A stretch of 53,863 nt of DNA from the NCBI GenBank assembly GCA_009731375.1, contig BJOX01000129.1:213532-267394 (forward strand), written 5' to 3'. Below the pieces are notes generated by a model. The model was not told the DNA's origin and searched no databases. It saw nothing but the letters and a program-made list of their open reading frames with translations. Position numbers and translations under genes: made by a program. The first letter of the stretch is position 1; every line of letters starts with the position of its first letter. The DNA comes from Paulinella micropora. Its lineage: Eukaryota; Cercozoa; Imbricatea; Euglyphida. Positions 38,679-48,700 of the stretch are shown one piece after another.

Positions 38679-41600
38679 ATGGCTGAGGCGCCCGAACTTA
38701 GGAGTCGGAAGAACGCTCAGTCATGGGATGAGAGAATGGCTCGAATGCGGGCGGATTGGAAGGGGAATAAAGAAGATCTGAAAAACCTTCAAGGGGTGAT
38801 GGCTAAGGAGAAGGAGATCTTTGATCCGCCTAAACCGGGGACGGTCAAGCATTTTGAGGCACATCTCAGGAAGATTCCGGGGATGAATATCACGCATGCC
38901 TCTAGAAGGTCTATCTTAGGCCGCAGGGAGGAGAGCATTGCCCAGGAAAAGGCGGAGGAGCTACAGGCAGATGATTTCACGGAGTTTTCGGACTCCCCGA
39001 TTTCGTCGCATGTACGCATGGTTCCGAAGCCGGATGGGGCGCTTAGATTTTGCGTGAACTACTATCGGGCTAACAAGATCATCGAGGGTGAGCGGTATCC
39101 GCTGCCTAAGATCGATGACTGTATGCGTAAGTTGAAACACACAAAATTCTACTCAGTCTTGGACCTCAAAAATGGGTTCTGGCAGATCCCGCTCAGTAGG
39201 AAGAGCAGATGGCTGACAGCGTTTGTCGTAGGAGTGACGCTGTACCAATGGAAGGTATTGCCAAAGGGTCTGAGGAACTCACCGGGCATATTTCAGGCAG
39301 CTACGCAGAAAATGCTGGGTCGGAATTTTGAGGATGGAAGGGCAGGTGGGTTCATGGAGAAATATGGACAGAAGGCGGAGGATTACGCTTTCTGTTACAT
39401 AGATGATACTATCATCTACTCCAATACTATGGAGGAACATTTAGCCCACATCCAGGATGTTTTCCGACGGGTGAGAGAGTTTGGTCTCAAGGTGAACTTG
39501 GACAAGTGCCAGTTTGCCACCCGACAGGTGACATACCTGGGATATGATATCTCGAACGGGACAGTGGCGATTGCGGCTAAGAAAAGGGATGCTGTGGAAG
39601 GCATTAAGCGGCCTCAGACGCGGTCGGAGTTGTTCTCCTTCATTGCGCTTGCGCAATACTACAGTCAGTTCTTTCCCAAATGGTCGGATACGGTTAAGCC
39701 GTTGAGGGAGCTGTACTTGAAAGGCGATATAAGGGAATGGACGCCTAAACAGGAGGAGACGTTCGAGTTCATTAAGGAAATGTTGACTCGTGATCCCAAG
39801 TTTAACAAGGATTGCATCTTGATGATGCCGGATGTTGATAAACAGTATGTGCTGGACACCGACGCGTCTAAGTACGCGGTCGGGGCAGTCCTACAGCAGT
39901 ACGATGATAGAGGGGTCTTACGGCCGATAATGTATTTGAGTCGGAAACTCAATAAGGCGGAACAGAACTACTGTACGAGGCAGAGGGAGGCCTTGGCAGT
40001 GGTTTGGTCGTTTATAAGACTCAGGGAATACTTGTGGGGGTCACGGGATATCGTGGTAAGAACGGACCACCAGAACTTGATGTGGTTAATGACGAACGAT
40101 TGCACGGGCAGGTTGGCCAGATGGCAGGCCCTACTGTCGTGTTATGACTTCACCGTCAAGTACATTCCCGGCAAGAAGAATATTGTGGCTGACTCTTTGT
40201 CAAGGGTCAATTACTCCACGCCATCCGCATGTCTGGCTGCGATGCAGCAGATGGACGAGTTTGAGGACTTGGCGTTGAGAGTGGATCAAAAGGATATCTT
40301 GCCGGCGAACATGATCTTCTATGCCAATAAGGCACACCCGGGGTCGAGCAGAAAGGAACCTAGGGTGTGGGAGGCAAGGAAAGGGGAATACAGGAAGGTC
40401 ATGTTGTCTCAGTTGGAACGGGAGGTTGGCCAAGCAGAGTGCTGTAGAGAGCATTTTGTTGATGAGGCCGTGCAACGCCTGAAAGAATACGAGGCTGATA
40501 AAGCCGCTATTCTGGATGAGGATAAGGCGGAGCATGAGTGTTACTGTTGCCAGGCGCATGCGACACCGGCCATCCGAACCTACCTGGAAGACCCGGGCGT
40601 GGAAACAGCTCCAGAACCGGAGGTGGTTTCTATGGAACCGCTAAGGGATGCTGAGGGGTCGGGGCCGGATTCCAGGCCTCAAGTGGGAATCCAGGTAGAG
40701 GATGGTACAGTGCGTATTGCGTCACTGGAGGCATGGAGACAGTGCCAGAGGGCCGATGAGGAGTACAAGGGCTTGATCCAGTACTTTCTGGCGGAGGATG
40801 AGCTATTGCTGACGGAAAGAATCCGGACGCAGCTTAAAACTCTGGCATGGCGGGATGGCCTCCTATGGTACACAGGCAAGGCAGCCGAAACGGCCAAGAA
40901 CCCGGAGAAGTGGGTTTTATGGGTCCCGGCCAAACTGAGGCAGATGATCTACGTAGCGTCGCACGTGGTCCCGTTGGTTAATCACCCGGGGGTGCAGAGG
41001 ACGCAGTGGATTATCAAAAGGAGGTTCTGGTGGGAAGGGATGGATAAGTTTATTAAGGCAAGGGTCAAGGGCTGTACGACCTGTCAACTCAACAAGAAAC
41101 ACCCAGTGGAGGGTAAGATCCCGGTTGGGAAATTTACATTGCTGGAAAGGCTCTTTGAGTTCCTGCATGTAGACCACGTGGGGCCGTTGCCGCCGGTGGG
41201 ACCAACGAAGGATAAATTCTTGTTGACGGTTATTGATAGGGCGAGCAATTATGTCTGGGCGATACCAGTACCTGACACGACGGCCGAGACGACAGCCAGG
41301 GAGCTGATCGATCGAATCCTATGTGTGGTAGGGGTCCCCAAGACGATTTGCTCAGATAAAGGACCAGCCTTTGATAACGAGCTGATGGAAAGGCTCGCCA
41401 AGTTCTATGGGGTTCACTGGCAGTACGTTACACCGTACAATCCGAGGGCTAATGGCAAGATTGAGCGGGTGCATAGACCGCTCAAGTCGGCTCTGAGGAC
41501 CTACTGCAAGAAAAGTCAACTCTTGTGGAAAGAGGTGGTCCCGAGTTTTGTATTCGCGATGAACGCGATGCCATCGAAGGCTCTGGGAGCGGGGGCGGAG

Positions 41601-42893
41601 TGTAGGTCCCCATATCAAGTAGTGTACGGTCAGGAGCCGGTGATGCCTCAACACTTGGTATTTCAGGATGGACCTGGTTTGGCCATGGATGAGGATGAAC
41701 TCTGGGGGGTACGCATGCGTGTGTCCATGGAGGCCATGCAAGCGGTCAGACAGGCGAGGTTGGCGGAACAGACCCGTCAGTTAAGCAAGGAACCCTTGGA
41801 GCAGGACTTGTCTATGGTGACGTATAAGCCAGGAGACATTGTCATGTTATACTACCCACAGGTCCCTAAGGGCATCTCTTCGAAGATGTTTGTGCATTGG
41901 AAGGGGCCTTATCAGGTGGTACAACAGACGGGGCCGTTTAACTATCGGATTAGAGGCAGAGGGGAGAACAAGATTGTTAATGTTCGCCGCCTCATCAAGT
42001 ACGATCCGTTCCTAATGGAGAACGAGACGCTGAGGGAAGCGCTCGTCAGGGAAAGGGGGGAGTTTCAGGACCCTCCTAAACTGGGAACAGATCAGGAACC
42101 CGATGGTGGGAAGCCCGATGAGCGGACGGAGGAGATGAAGGCACGAGCCCCCGAGAGGGGTAATGGCCTGATCAGCTCCAAAGGGCCTAAGCCCGTGGAT
42201 AAGGGGTCAGATACGAGTCGCAAACCGCCCACGGAGGCGGCGAAGAGGGCGGCAGATAACGATCTGATCTACTCGGAACCGGGAAGTAAACCGAGGAAGC
42301 GTAGAAGATTGGAAGTGCAGACGGGGCCGGAGGAGCCGGTTGGGCCCTCGCAGGTGGACGTCAAGCACAAGTTATGGAAGGAGGGTAATAAGACACTGGG
42401 GATGACCTGGGTTCTGAATCAGTTCTATCTGGTCAGGCCCCCGACTAGATTCGTGGCAAGAGGGGACAAGGATACTCTCTTTGTGATGAAGGTCGTGGGG
42501 CTGGCGAAGGACTCGAGGAAGACTCGATCGTCAGGGAGTGCGCTTAGAAACCTTCCACCTATGCTTCAGTTTTACCGGTCTTGGGATAAGGATACGGTTG
42601 AAAACCGGATGTACCGCGAGTATGTCCCGGTATGGTGGGATGCGGCTAATAGGGAGGTATGGGACGCCAAGATTGATCCGGCCACTCGTAAGGGGGACAG
42701 GGATCACGAGGCGTGGACCATATCGGCCTGGCCGAGGGGGGTGTTGGATTTCCCCTTTGTGTTGCACGATGGACACATCCCACAGAAGGTGTGGAACATG
42801 CTCAAGGAGAGCGGGGTTGACTTGGGGCTGGTGGGGGGTGCACACGCGACGGAAACGGTGCGTGGGAAGAAGCATCCGAGCCTTAAGGGATAA
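38679..42893 (+). CDS. pol: Pol: reverse transcriptase, RNase H, integrase
   Basis: 1,404 residues, unbroken. RT: MVPKPDGALRFCVNYYRANK, FYSVLDLKNGFWQIPL, VLPKGLRNSPGIFQ and catalytic YIDD near residue 240 with VNLDKCQFATRQVTYLGY. RNase H: VLDTDASKYAVGAVLQ near 391, RQREALAVVWSF, RTDHQNLMWL. After a ~200-residue linker the integrase has HVVPLVNHPG...CTTCQL zinc knuckle (near 761-810), catalytic D in VDHVGPL (~831), SDKGPAFDN (~891) and KIERVHRPLK (~927). A GPY/F module (HWKGPYQVVQQTGPFNYRIR, ~1080) is followed by a basic linker and a ~165-residue C-terminal module beginning KLWKEGNKTLGMTW. That module recurs in the second element. No chromodomain of the usual type was seen. Confidence 0.95.
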   Translation: MAEAPELRSRKNAQSWDERMARMRADWKGNKEDLKNLQGVMAKEKEIFDPPKPGTVKHFEAHLRKIPGMNITHASRRSILGRREESIAQEKAEELQADDFTEFSDSPISSHVRMVPKPDGALRFCVNYYRANKIIEGERYPLPKIDDCMRKLKHTKFYSVLDLKNGFWQIPLSRKSRWLTAFVVGVTLYQWKVLPKGLRNSPGIFQAATQKMLGRNFEDGRAGGFMEKYGQKAEDYAFCYIDDTIIYSNTMEEHLAHIQDVFRRVREFGLKVNLDKCQFATRQVTYLGYDISNGTVAIAAKKRDAVEGIKRPQTRSELFSFIALAQYYSQFFPKWSDTVKPLRELYLKGDIREWTPKQEETFEFIKEMLTRDPKFNKDCILMMPDVDKQYVLDTDASKYAVGAVLQQYDDRGVLRPIMYLSRKLNKAEQNYCTRQREALAVVWSFIRLREYLWGSRDIVVRTDHQNLMWLMTNDCTGRLARWQALLSCYDFTVKYIPGKKNIVADSLSRVNYSTPSACLAAMQQMDEFEDLALRVDQKDILPANMIFYANKAHPGSSRKEPRVWEARKGEYRKVMLSQLEREVGQAECCREHFVDEAVQRLKEYEADKAAILDEDKAEHECYCCQAHATPAIRTYLEDPGVETAPEPEVVSMEPLRDAEGSGPDSRPQVGIQVEDGTVRIASLEAWRQCQRADEEYKGLIQYFLAEDELLLTERIRTQLKTLAWRDGLLWYTGKAAETAKNPEKWVLWVPAKLRQMIYVASHVVPLVNHPGVQRTQWIIKRRFWWEGMDKFIKARVKGCTTCQLNKKHPVEGKIPVGKFTLLERLFEFLHVDHVGPLPPVGPTKDKFLLTVIDRASNYVWAIPVPDTTAETTARELIDRILCVVGVPKTICSDKGPAFDNELMERLAKFYGVHWQYVTPYNPRANGKIERVHRPLKSALRTYCKKSQLLWKEVVPSFVFAMNAMPSKALGAGAECRSPYQVVYGQEPVMPQHLVFQDGPGLAMDEDELWGVRMRVSMEAMQAVRQARLAEQTRQLSKEPLEQDLSMVTYKPGDIVMLYYPQVPKGISSKMFVHWKGPYQVVQQTGPFNYRIRGRGENKIVNVRRLIKYDPFLMENETLREALVRERGEFQDPPKLGTDQEPDGGKPDERTEEMKARAPERGNGLISSKGPKPVDKGSDTSRKPPTEAAKRAADNDLIYSEPGSKPRKRRRLEVQTGPEEPVGPSQVDVKHKLWKEGNKTLGMTWVLNQFYLVRPPTRFVARGDKDTLFVMKVVGLAKDSRKTRSSGSALRNLPPMLQFYRSWDKDTVENRMYREYVPVWWDAANREVWDAKIDPATRKGDRDHEAWTISAWPRGVLDFPFVLHDGHIPQKVWNMLKESGVDLGLVGGAHATETVRGKKHPSLKG

Positions 42894-43487
42894 GTAGCAT
42901 CCGGGATGCAAGGAATGTAGAAGGAAAGGGAATTCGGGTCGGGAAGTTGGGCGCACGCTAGACCATGGCGTGTGTTGGATAAATGGTACTGAGAGTCCTA
43001 CTCAACATTAAAACTATATGGGCACAGTACAAAAGTTGAACTCGGCGAAAAGACCATCGTCGTTTTATGATTTGGACTTGCGGGGGTCGGTGAATTCGGA
43101 CTCCGGGGCCAAGGCACCATTCACATTTGACGGATTAGACAGGGTCTGTATGATGGTCAAACAGACTATGGGACTGTGACTTCGGGAAATCGCGCGCGTA
43201 TGGAAGAAGACGGAGATGGCCGAGTGCCACACCTCACGGTCTTCGGGCAGTATTAAGTCTAGCGAGTCTAGTAACTTAGCCCACAAGAAGCACAAGCCTT
43301 TAATTCGTTGGATGGCTCTCGATAAGATTTGATCAGGAGTCGAGCTAGGGCGCTCTTGGAATGGGGGTTGATCGGCTAGGATTCCCCAAAAAGCCGGTAC
43401 TTACGAGATTATACGAGTTGTAGTCTCCGTGGGTATTACTCCAGAGTTGAGATCCGAGCGATCTCAAAGGAGGGGGAAGGGGTGCTA
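42894..43487 (+). other. Retrotransposon 3' untranslated region with polypurine tract
   Basis: No coding frame. Ends AAAGGAGGGGGAAGGGG (about 43466-43482) immediately before the 3' LTR, the expected plus-strand primer. Confidence 0.85.
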
Positions 43488-44201
43488 TGTAACACCCACG
43501 GTATACTACATGGTTTTTACGCTATTGGGACTTTACGAGAATTTACTCTGGGAAGTAAGTTCTTGTTATTAAATGTATTATAAGATGAATTCTTATTACA
43601 TTTCCGGTTCTGATAAATATATCCGGTTTTAGTGATGTATTAGGATAAGGAATATGGGAGGATAAGCTAGGAAGTTTAAATCCCATAGGACCTAAAAACC
43701 TAGATTTTACACTTAACCGTTTACCGGCGTGGAGATGATTATTAAAATGCAGATTACACGAATGTGTAGCATTAATATGGAATAATCTCCCACATTAGTA
43801 TGATAGCGTTGACCCGATCCTTCTACAGCACCTGTAGTATCCGTTTGAAGTTTGGATAAAAATCACGGAAAATTCCGTGAAATTTGGCCTTTTTTTTCCC
43901 GTGACTGGGATATTTAAGGCTAAATAAGGGAAATTGCACTTATGGGTTGTGTTTTGGTGATATGTTTTGGCATTTGTGCAGGTTACGGACGTAACGCAAC
44001 GTGTCAGATGAACCGATCAAAGGGACATCCGGCTTGACCGGTGTTTTCCCTTTGGCTTGTTGTTTGGGTTCAGTTCTGACAACCCTTTCTACTTAAGAAG
44101 TGGCTGTTAGCTTTGAACCTGTTGTGTTCAATATCGTTTATTAAATTCCTTTTGTTACTTTTCCTTTGAGCTCGTAAGGCTAGACCTCCGGTCTTAATAC
44201 A
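43488..44201 (+). repeat. 3' LTR
   Basis: Same length as the 5' LTR; differences noticed: CACGG for CACTG near the start, CCGATC for CCGGTC and AGGGAC for AGGTAC near 44015-44025. Confidence 0.95.
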
Positions 44202-45222
44202 GAATTGATTTTAATCAGCGAATTATGTATTGTTAAAGTTTGCATGATATCAGACTGAGCACTTTAACGACCTGCCAAAACCACTATCGTTGACATTCTA
44301 CTGTTTTTGACCGATCCATTAGATTCTCCTCACTAGCTAGCTTTCGATTTCGTCCAGGAATGACTTCAAACGATTTAATCAAAGTTTTTACAGCAATTGC
44401 CACTTTTCCCTTCTCCATTGCCTTTTTCCCATGATTTCCCGAAAAACCACAATTTACGGTAAATTTTGGGGAACACAGTCAAGAGAACCGAAAAATCATT
44501 TTTGCTGTACATGTGTATACATCTATGTTTCACATCATATTTAGAAAGACTCATGATTTCCCAAATGAAAATCTCGGACTTCCACTTGAACACCAATAAC
44601 TTGAACTTGAAGCCCTCCTTCAAGTACCGTGCACATTGTACATTCATCTTCAAGTGTCGTCCAACACCAACTTACAATCTACGTTCAACCAAGATCGTAC
44701 TTTGCAAACCAAGTCTGCAAACTAGTAGAAATCAACGTAAATAAACGAAGTGACCTCTCAGCTATTTACTGGTATTTCACCTACTCTTAGGAGTTAGGGC
44801 TGTTTGCAGCCATAGAGTCTTTTAATAAGAGTTCGTTGTGTATTTGATAGTATCCCTTGGGGTTGTATCCAAACTCACAATTCGAATTTTCCTTTCAAGT
44901 GGAAACTGCACACACGAGTTTTGTGTGCTCTGTCGACAGATCGATTTGAAAGCACCTCCTACAAGGAAGGTACTACTCAACGAACGTGGGAGATCAGAGG
45001 TCAGCAACAAACACATATGTGAGACAGATCGTTCACCTGTCTTTGCATTTCTGTGTCGTCTCTCTGTTCTCCTACACTCTATGCAGTCAACCAACACAGT
45101 ATGTGTCTGGTTTTGTTTGTGTTAGGGTCACCCCCCTATCACCCAGCAAGATCATCCTCTTTGCTGCTCATCGTGCTCTACAAGCGTACCCACACTGTCT
45201 GGCCTACCCCTGGTAACGTGGA
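44202..45222. other. Right flank of the retrotransposon, no gene assigned
   Basis: Begins with the GAAT duplication. Short open frames on both strands (for example 44838-45125) without motifs. May hold the 5' part of the element whose coding region begins near 45223. Confidence 0.4.
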
Positions 45223-47145
45223 ATGTTCGCCAACACGCGCCACGACGATCCCCTGTCGCGCCTTCGGGAGCACAAGAGGAAATGCTTGGACCCTTTTACC
45301 ATGCTATTGGATGTTTTAGCCGATGGACTTCAGGAAGCCTTATCTCCGCCTCGAATGGGATTTCGTCGCAGGAGTGATTTCGAGGGCTCCGGAAGACACC
45401 CGCACCGTACGTGCAGACCTATGGTGGGCAAGGGAGGCCCCCACGGTGCTCCCCCCTGCCGACGACCAACAAAGAAGACGCCTGATACTCCAGGCCTCCA
45501 CCCTGATAGGTAATGTTACCCGAGTATGCCCTACGGATTCAACGAGCCCCTCTCCCAAGTGGACCGACCTGGCCTCAGCCCAAGTTACGTTCCTGGCGAG
45601 AACGAACGCACAAAGAGCCGAACGATCCATCATATACGGTCCTGGCCGACGCTGGAAAGTCACCATGCAACGTGTCGTCACGCAGCCACCTATCCCAACT
45701 GAAGAGGAGATCCGCCTTATGGCCATTGAGGAAGATAACGAGGAAGCTAAGCAACGCACCGCCAGGCATACCCAGCAGGATGCCCAGAGCACCTATAGAT
45801 CGGAAACAGCCCTAGGAGCGATGGATCACTTACCTGCCTGGCGAAAGATACAAAGCCGAAGCTCAAACATACACCAGGAATTCATGATCCTCGGATGCCA
45901 TGAAGCCAGCCACGCGGACCATCGTGTTGGCCGAGGAGGAATCGGCACTCACAGTTCTGGAACAACACCGCCTTTGAAGGTCTACACTGACGCTAACGAC
46001 ATCCCAGACGATGTGACCTGGGAAGGCATTCTGAGTGGTCGATTCCTCACCAGTGGACTCCTACCGTCTTGGCATGACCCCTCTTCTGCCCTTCCAGAGC
46101 GGAGAAGTCGGACTCTACGACGAAGAAATACCGACCCCTGACCGCGCCAATACTACTTGCAAGCTAACTGACAAACGGGCAAGGAAAGAACCGCCTTCTG
46201 ACGCCCCTGCCACGACCGTCTCCCCCGAGTTCATCCAGGGCCATCATGACCCCTGCATGAAGGCCACCATTACCTTTGAGGACCAAATACCACCGAAGGC
46301 GGCCTTCTGGAGACGCGAAGACAACACCACGTTGATCCTAGCCTTCAATGATGTCAAGAAACCCAATGGGTTGCTCACAGATGACATCATTCACGCCTGC
46401 CTCACTGATCTTGAGGAGGAAGCACGGATGCATGGTGCCCTTATTATCGGCCCCAACCTGTCCTGGAATCTTCATACCAAGGACGACTACTTCCTCAGAG
46501 CCCTGGGAAATAAGCCCATCGACCAACGCTACCATCATCTTCTCATACCGGTTAATGTCGCAAACATGCACTGGTTCTTCATGATGATCTCCGTCACTCT
46601 AACACGACAAGGTCCTGGACGCGTTACTATGTGGGCCGGAAGACCTCAAGCTTGGCGACCAGGCTACCAGATCGAAGCCACTCATCTTTGACTCCCTCCC
46701 ATCCTGCACGGCGGGACAGAAGTTCGACATCCCCAAGATGATCAACGCCTGGAGCGACAACCTACGCAAGGTCAGCTTCCTTAAGCAAGATTCCACCACG
46801 GGGTACATCCACGTTCCCGTCCCGGAGCAGGAGGAAGGATCTGGGATATGTGGCCTCCATACGCTCTTCCACATGACACGAGCAGCAAGCAACCCACTGG
46901 GCCTTGAGATGGGGGGTATTGACCAGACTGACTGGGACTCCAAGGCAACAGAGCTTAAACATATCCCACCGGACCTCCAATCGGAAAGGAAACGACTGTA
47001 CCAATACCTGATGGGACGAGCCAAACGCAAGAAACGCATCCACCGAGAGAATGACTCTGATGCGGGGAAGGAGACCATCAGCGAAAGGAAAAAGAAAGGC
47101 GCAAGACATGGGAAAAACCAGTGCGACCACCAACACTGGCAATAA
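45223..47145 (+). pseudogene. Ulp1-type (C48) cysteine protease gene, frameshifted
   Basis: Coding signal moves through frames: MFANTRHDDPLSRLREHKRK (45223), then YLRLEWDFVAGVISRAPEDT from about 45345, a third frame from about 46060 and a fourth from about 46600. The protease part: a GLLTDDIIHACLTDL helix (46368), GALIIGPNLSWNL, LLIPVNVANMHWFFMMI with the catalytic His, LIFDSLPSC with the Asp (46684), and VPEQEEGSGICGLHTLFHM with Gln and catalytic Cys (about 46827-46870). His-Asp-Gln-Cys in this order and spacing is the SUMO-protease fold. Family knowledge: such domains occur in several transposable elements. A stop at 46600-46602 in the second-half frame shows one indel between His and Asp. 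The N-terminal ~280 residues are not recognised. Confidence 0.6.
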
Positions 47146-47436
47146 ACGGGACGCGGCCCAACAGGACAACCTTCCGGTGCCGACACACCAAATTACGTCA
47201 CCTACGGTACCCCTCAGCGACCCGAACGCCCGCACTGATCCAAAGATACCCAACGAGGACGGGAGCGTCCAACGACACAACAGCCACCAAGACAAATAGA
47301 GAGCACCCCCCCCCCATACATTCCTACAAAGGAGGAGACGGCGAAGGAGGAGAAGCAACAACAAAGGGTCACGCTTGCTACAACCCTGCAAGACCCTTCT
47401 CGGTGGCACGAATATTAATGGATCAAGTTTTCACCG
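47146..47436 (+). other. Spacer after the Ulp1-type gene
   Basis: GC-rich with Pro/Thr/Asn-coding bias in several frames but no secure gene; includes a C9 run at about 47309. Possibly more of the same element. Confidence 0.35.
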
Positions 47437-48081
47437 TTGGCATGGAAGATGCTCACTAATAAGGCTCAAGAGTTCAAAGAAACATACCTGAGGGTGGCCC
47501 GAGCCACTGGTCACCACTGGTTGCGGCCTCTGACGGATCATACCTGCCCGGCCCACGCTGGACCCGTTGTCATTGACAAGAGCACACAGGACAAGCTGTG
47601 GCTCACAGCCCAACAGGATTTCTACAGGCCAGGGAGCACCAGACAACTGGAAGATGCATGGCGCATGGTCGAAGGCCGGATGACGGAGGAAGACCGGGTA
47701 TCCCATGGACGGAAGGGCAAGACTGCAGACAAGGAGACGCAACGAAGGGGACGACGGGAATGGGTTCTGAGGAACCCCACATCGTATCAGTACCATCTTC
47801 AAATAGCGCACTCTGCCCACGCGGAGAGAATTTTCAGCGAACAGGATATGACAGCTCACCGAACCTTTGGTAAGCTACTGGAAAAGACACGTATGTCCCA
47901 GGCATGCCTTAATCGACGAAGACGCTTCCTCCAGACCCATAACCTCCCGCCCCCCCTGGATTCCGGCAGTACGTCCGTGATCTATAAGTTGGCAGCAGAA
48001 GCGGGATATCGTAGCCCACTCAGCTCAGAACCCCACGCTCGACTCTGCTCGAGCTCCCCCCCCCCCCCCCCCCCCCCCCCC
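47437..48081 (+). CDS. Unknown protein, truncated by the gap
   Basis: Open from MAWKMLTNKAQEFKETYL to the poly-C before the N gap (215 codons). Charged, with ATGHHWLRPLTDHTCPAHAG and RRGRREWVLRNPTSYQYHLQ; no recognised domain. Base composition matches the Ulp1-type gene, so both may belong to one mobile element. The last ~8 codons (Pro run) come from the C homopolymer. Confidence 0.45.
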
Positions 48082-48700
48082 NNNNNNNNNNNNNNNNNNN
48101 NNNNNNNNNNNNNNNNNNNNNNNNNNNNNNNNNNNNNNNNNNNNNNNNNNNNNNNNNNNNNNNNNNNNNNNNNNNNNNNNNNNNNNNNNNNNNNNNNNNN
48201 NNNNNNNNNNNNNNNNNNNNNNNNNNNNNNNNNNNNNNNNNNNNNNNNNNNNNNNNNNNNNNNNNNNNNNNNNNNNNNNNNNNNNNNNNNNNNNNNNNNN
48301 NNNNNNNNNNNNNNNNNNNNNNNNNNNNNNNNNNNNNNNNNNNNNNNNNNNNNNNNNNNNNNNNNNNNNNNNNNNNNNNNNNNNNNNNNNNNNNNNNNNN
48401 NNNNNNNNNNNNNNNNNNNNNNNNNNNNNNNNNNNNNNNNNNNNNNNNNNNNNNNNNNNNNNNNNNNNNNNNNNNNNNNNNNNNNNNNNNNNNNNNNNNN
48501 NNNNNNNNNNNNNNNNNNNNNNNNNNNNNNNNNNNNNNNNNNNNNNNNNNNNNNNNNNNNNNNNNNNNNNNNNNNNNNNNNNNNNNNNNNNNNNNNNNNN
48601 NNNNNNNNNNNNNNNNNNNNNNNNNNNNNNNNNNNNNNNNNNNNNNNNNNNNNNNNNNNNNNNNNNNNNNNNNNNNNNNNNNNNNNNNNNNNNNNNNNNN
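48057..48700. other. Poly-C run and 619-N gap
   Basis: C25 followed by Ns 48082-48700. The sequences on its two sides belong to different elements, so the frame that spans it is not real. Confidence 0.95.

Larger units (their letters stand above)
33165..44201 (+). mobile_element. Full-length Ty3/gypsy LTR retrotransposon, 11.0 kb
   Basis: 5' LTR 33165-33878 and 3' LTR 43488-44201, each 714 bp, TG...CA. A primer-binding-like TGGAGTCCCTTTGCC lies 2 nt after the 5' LTR and a purine tract before the 3' LTR. Gene order gag, protease, RT-RNase H-integrase is the Ty3/gypsy order. Only three LTR differences were seen (near positions 10, 546 and 554 of the LTR), so insertion was recent. Pol is one unbroken frame, in contrast to nearly everything else in the window. 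A 10-N join at 38061 and a seemingly flipped segment before it are the only visible defects. Confidence 0.95.
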
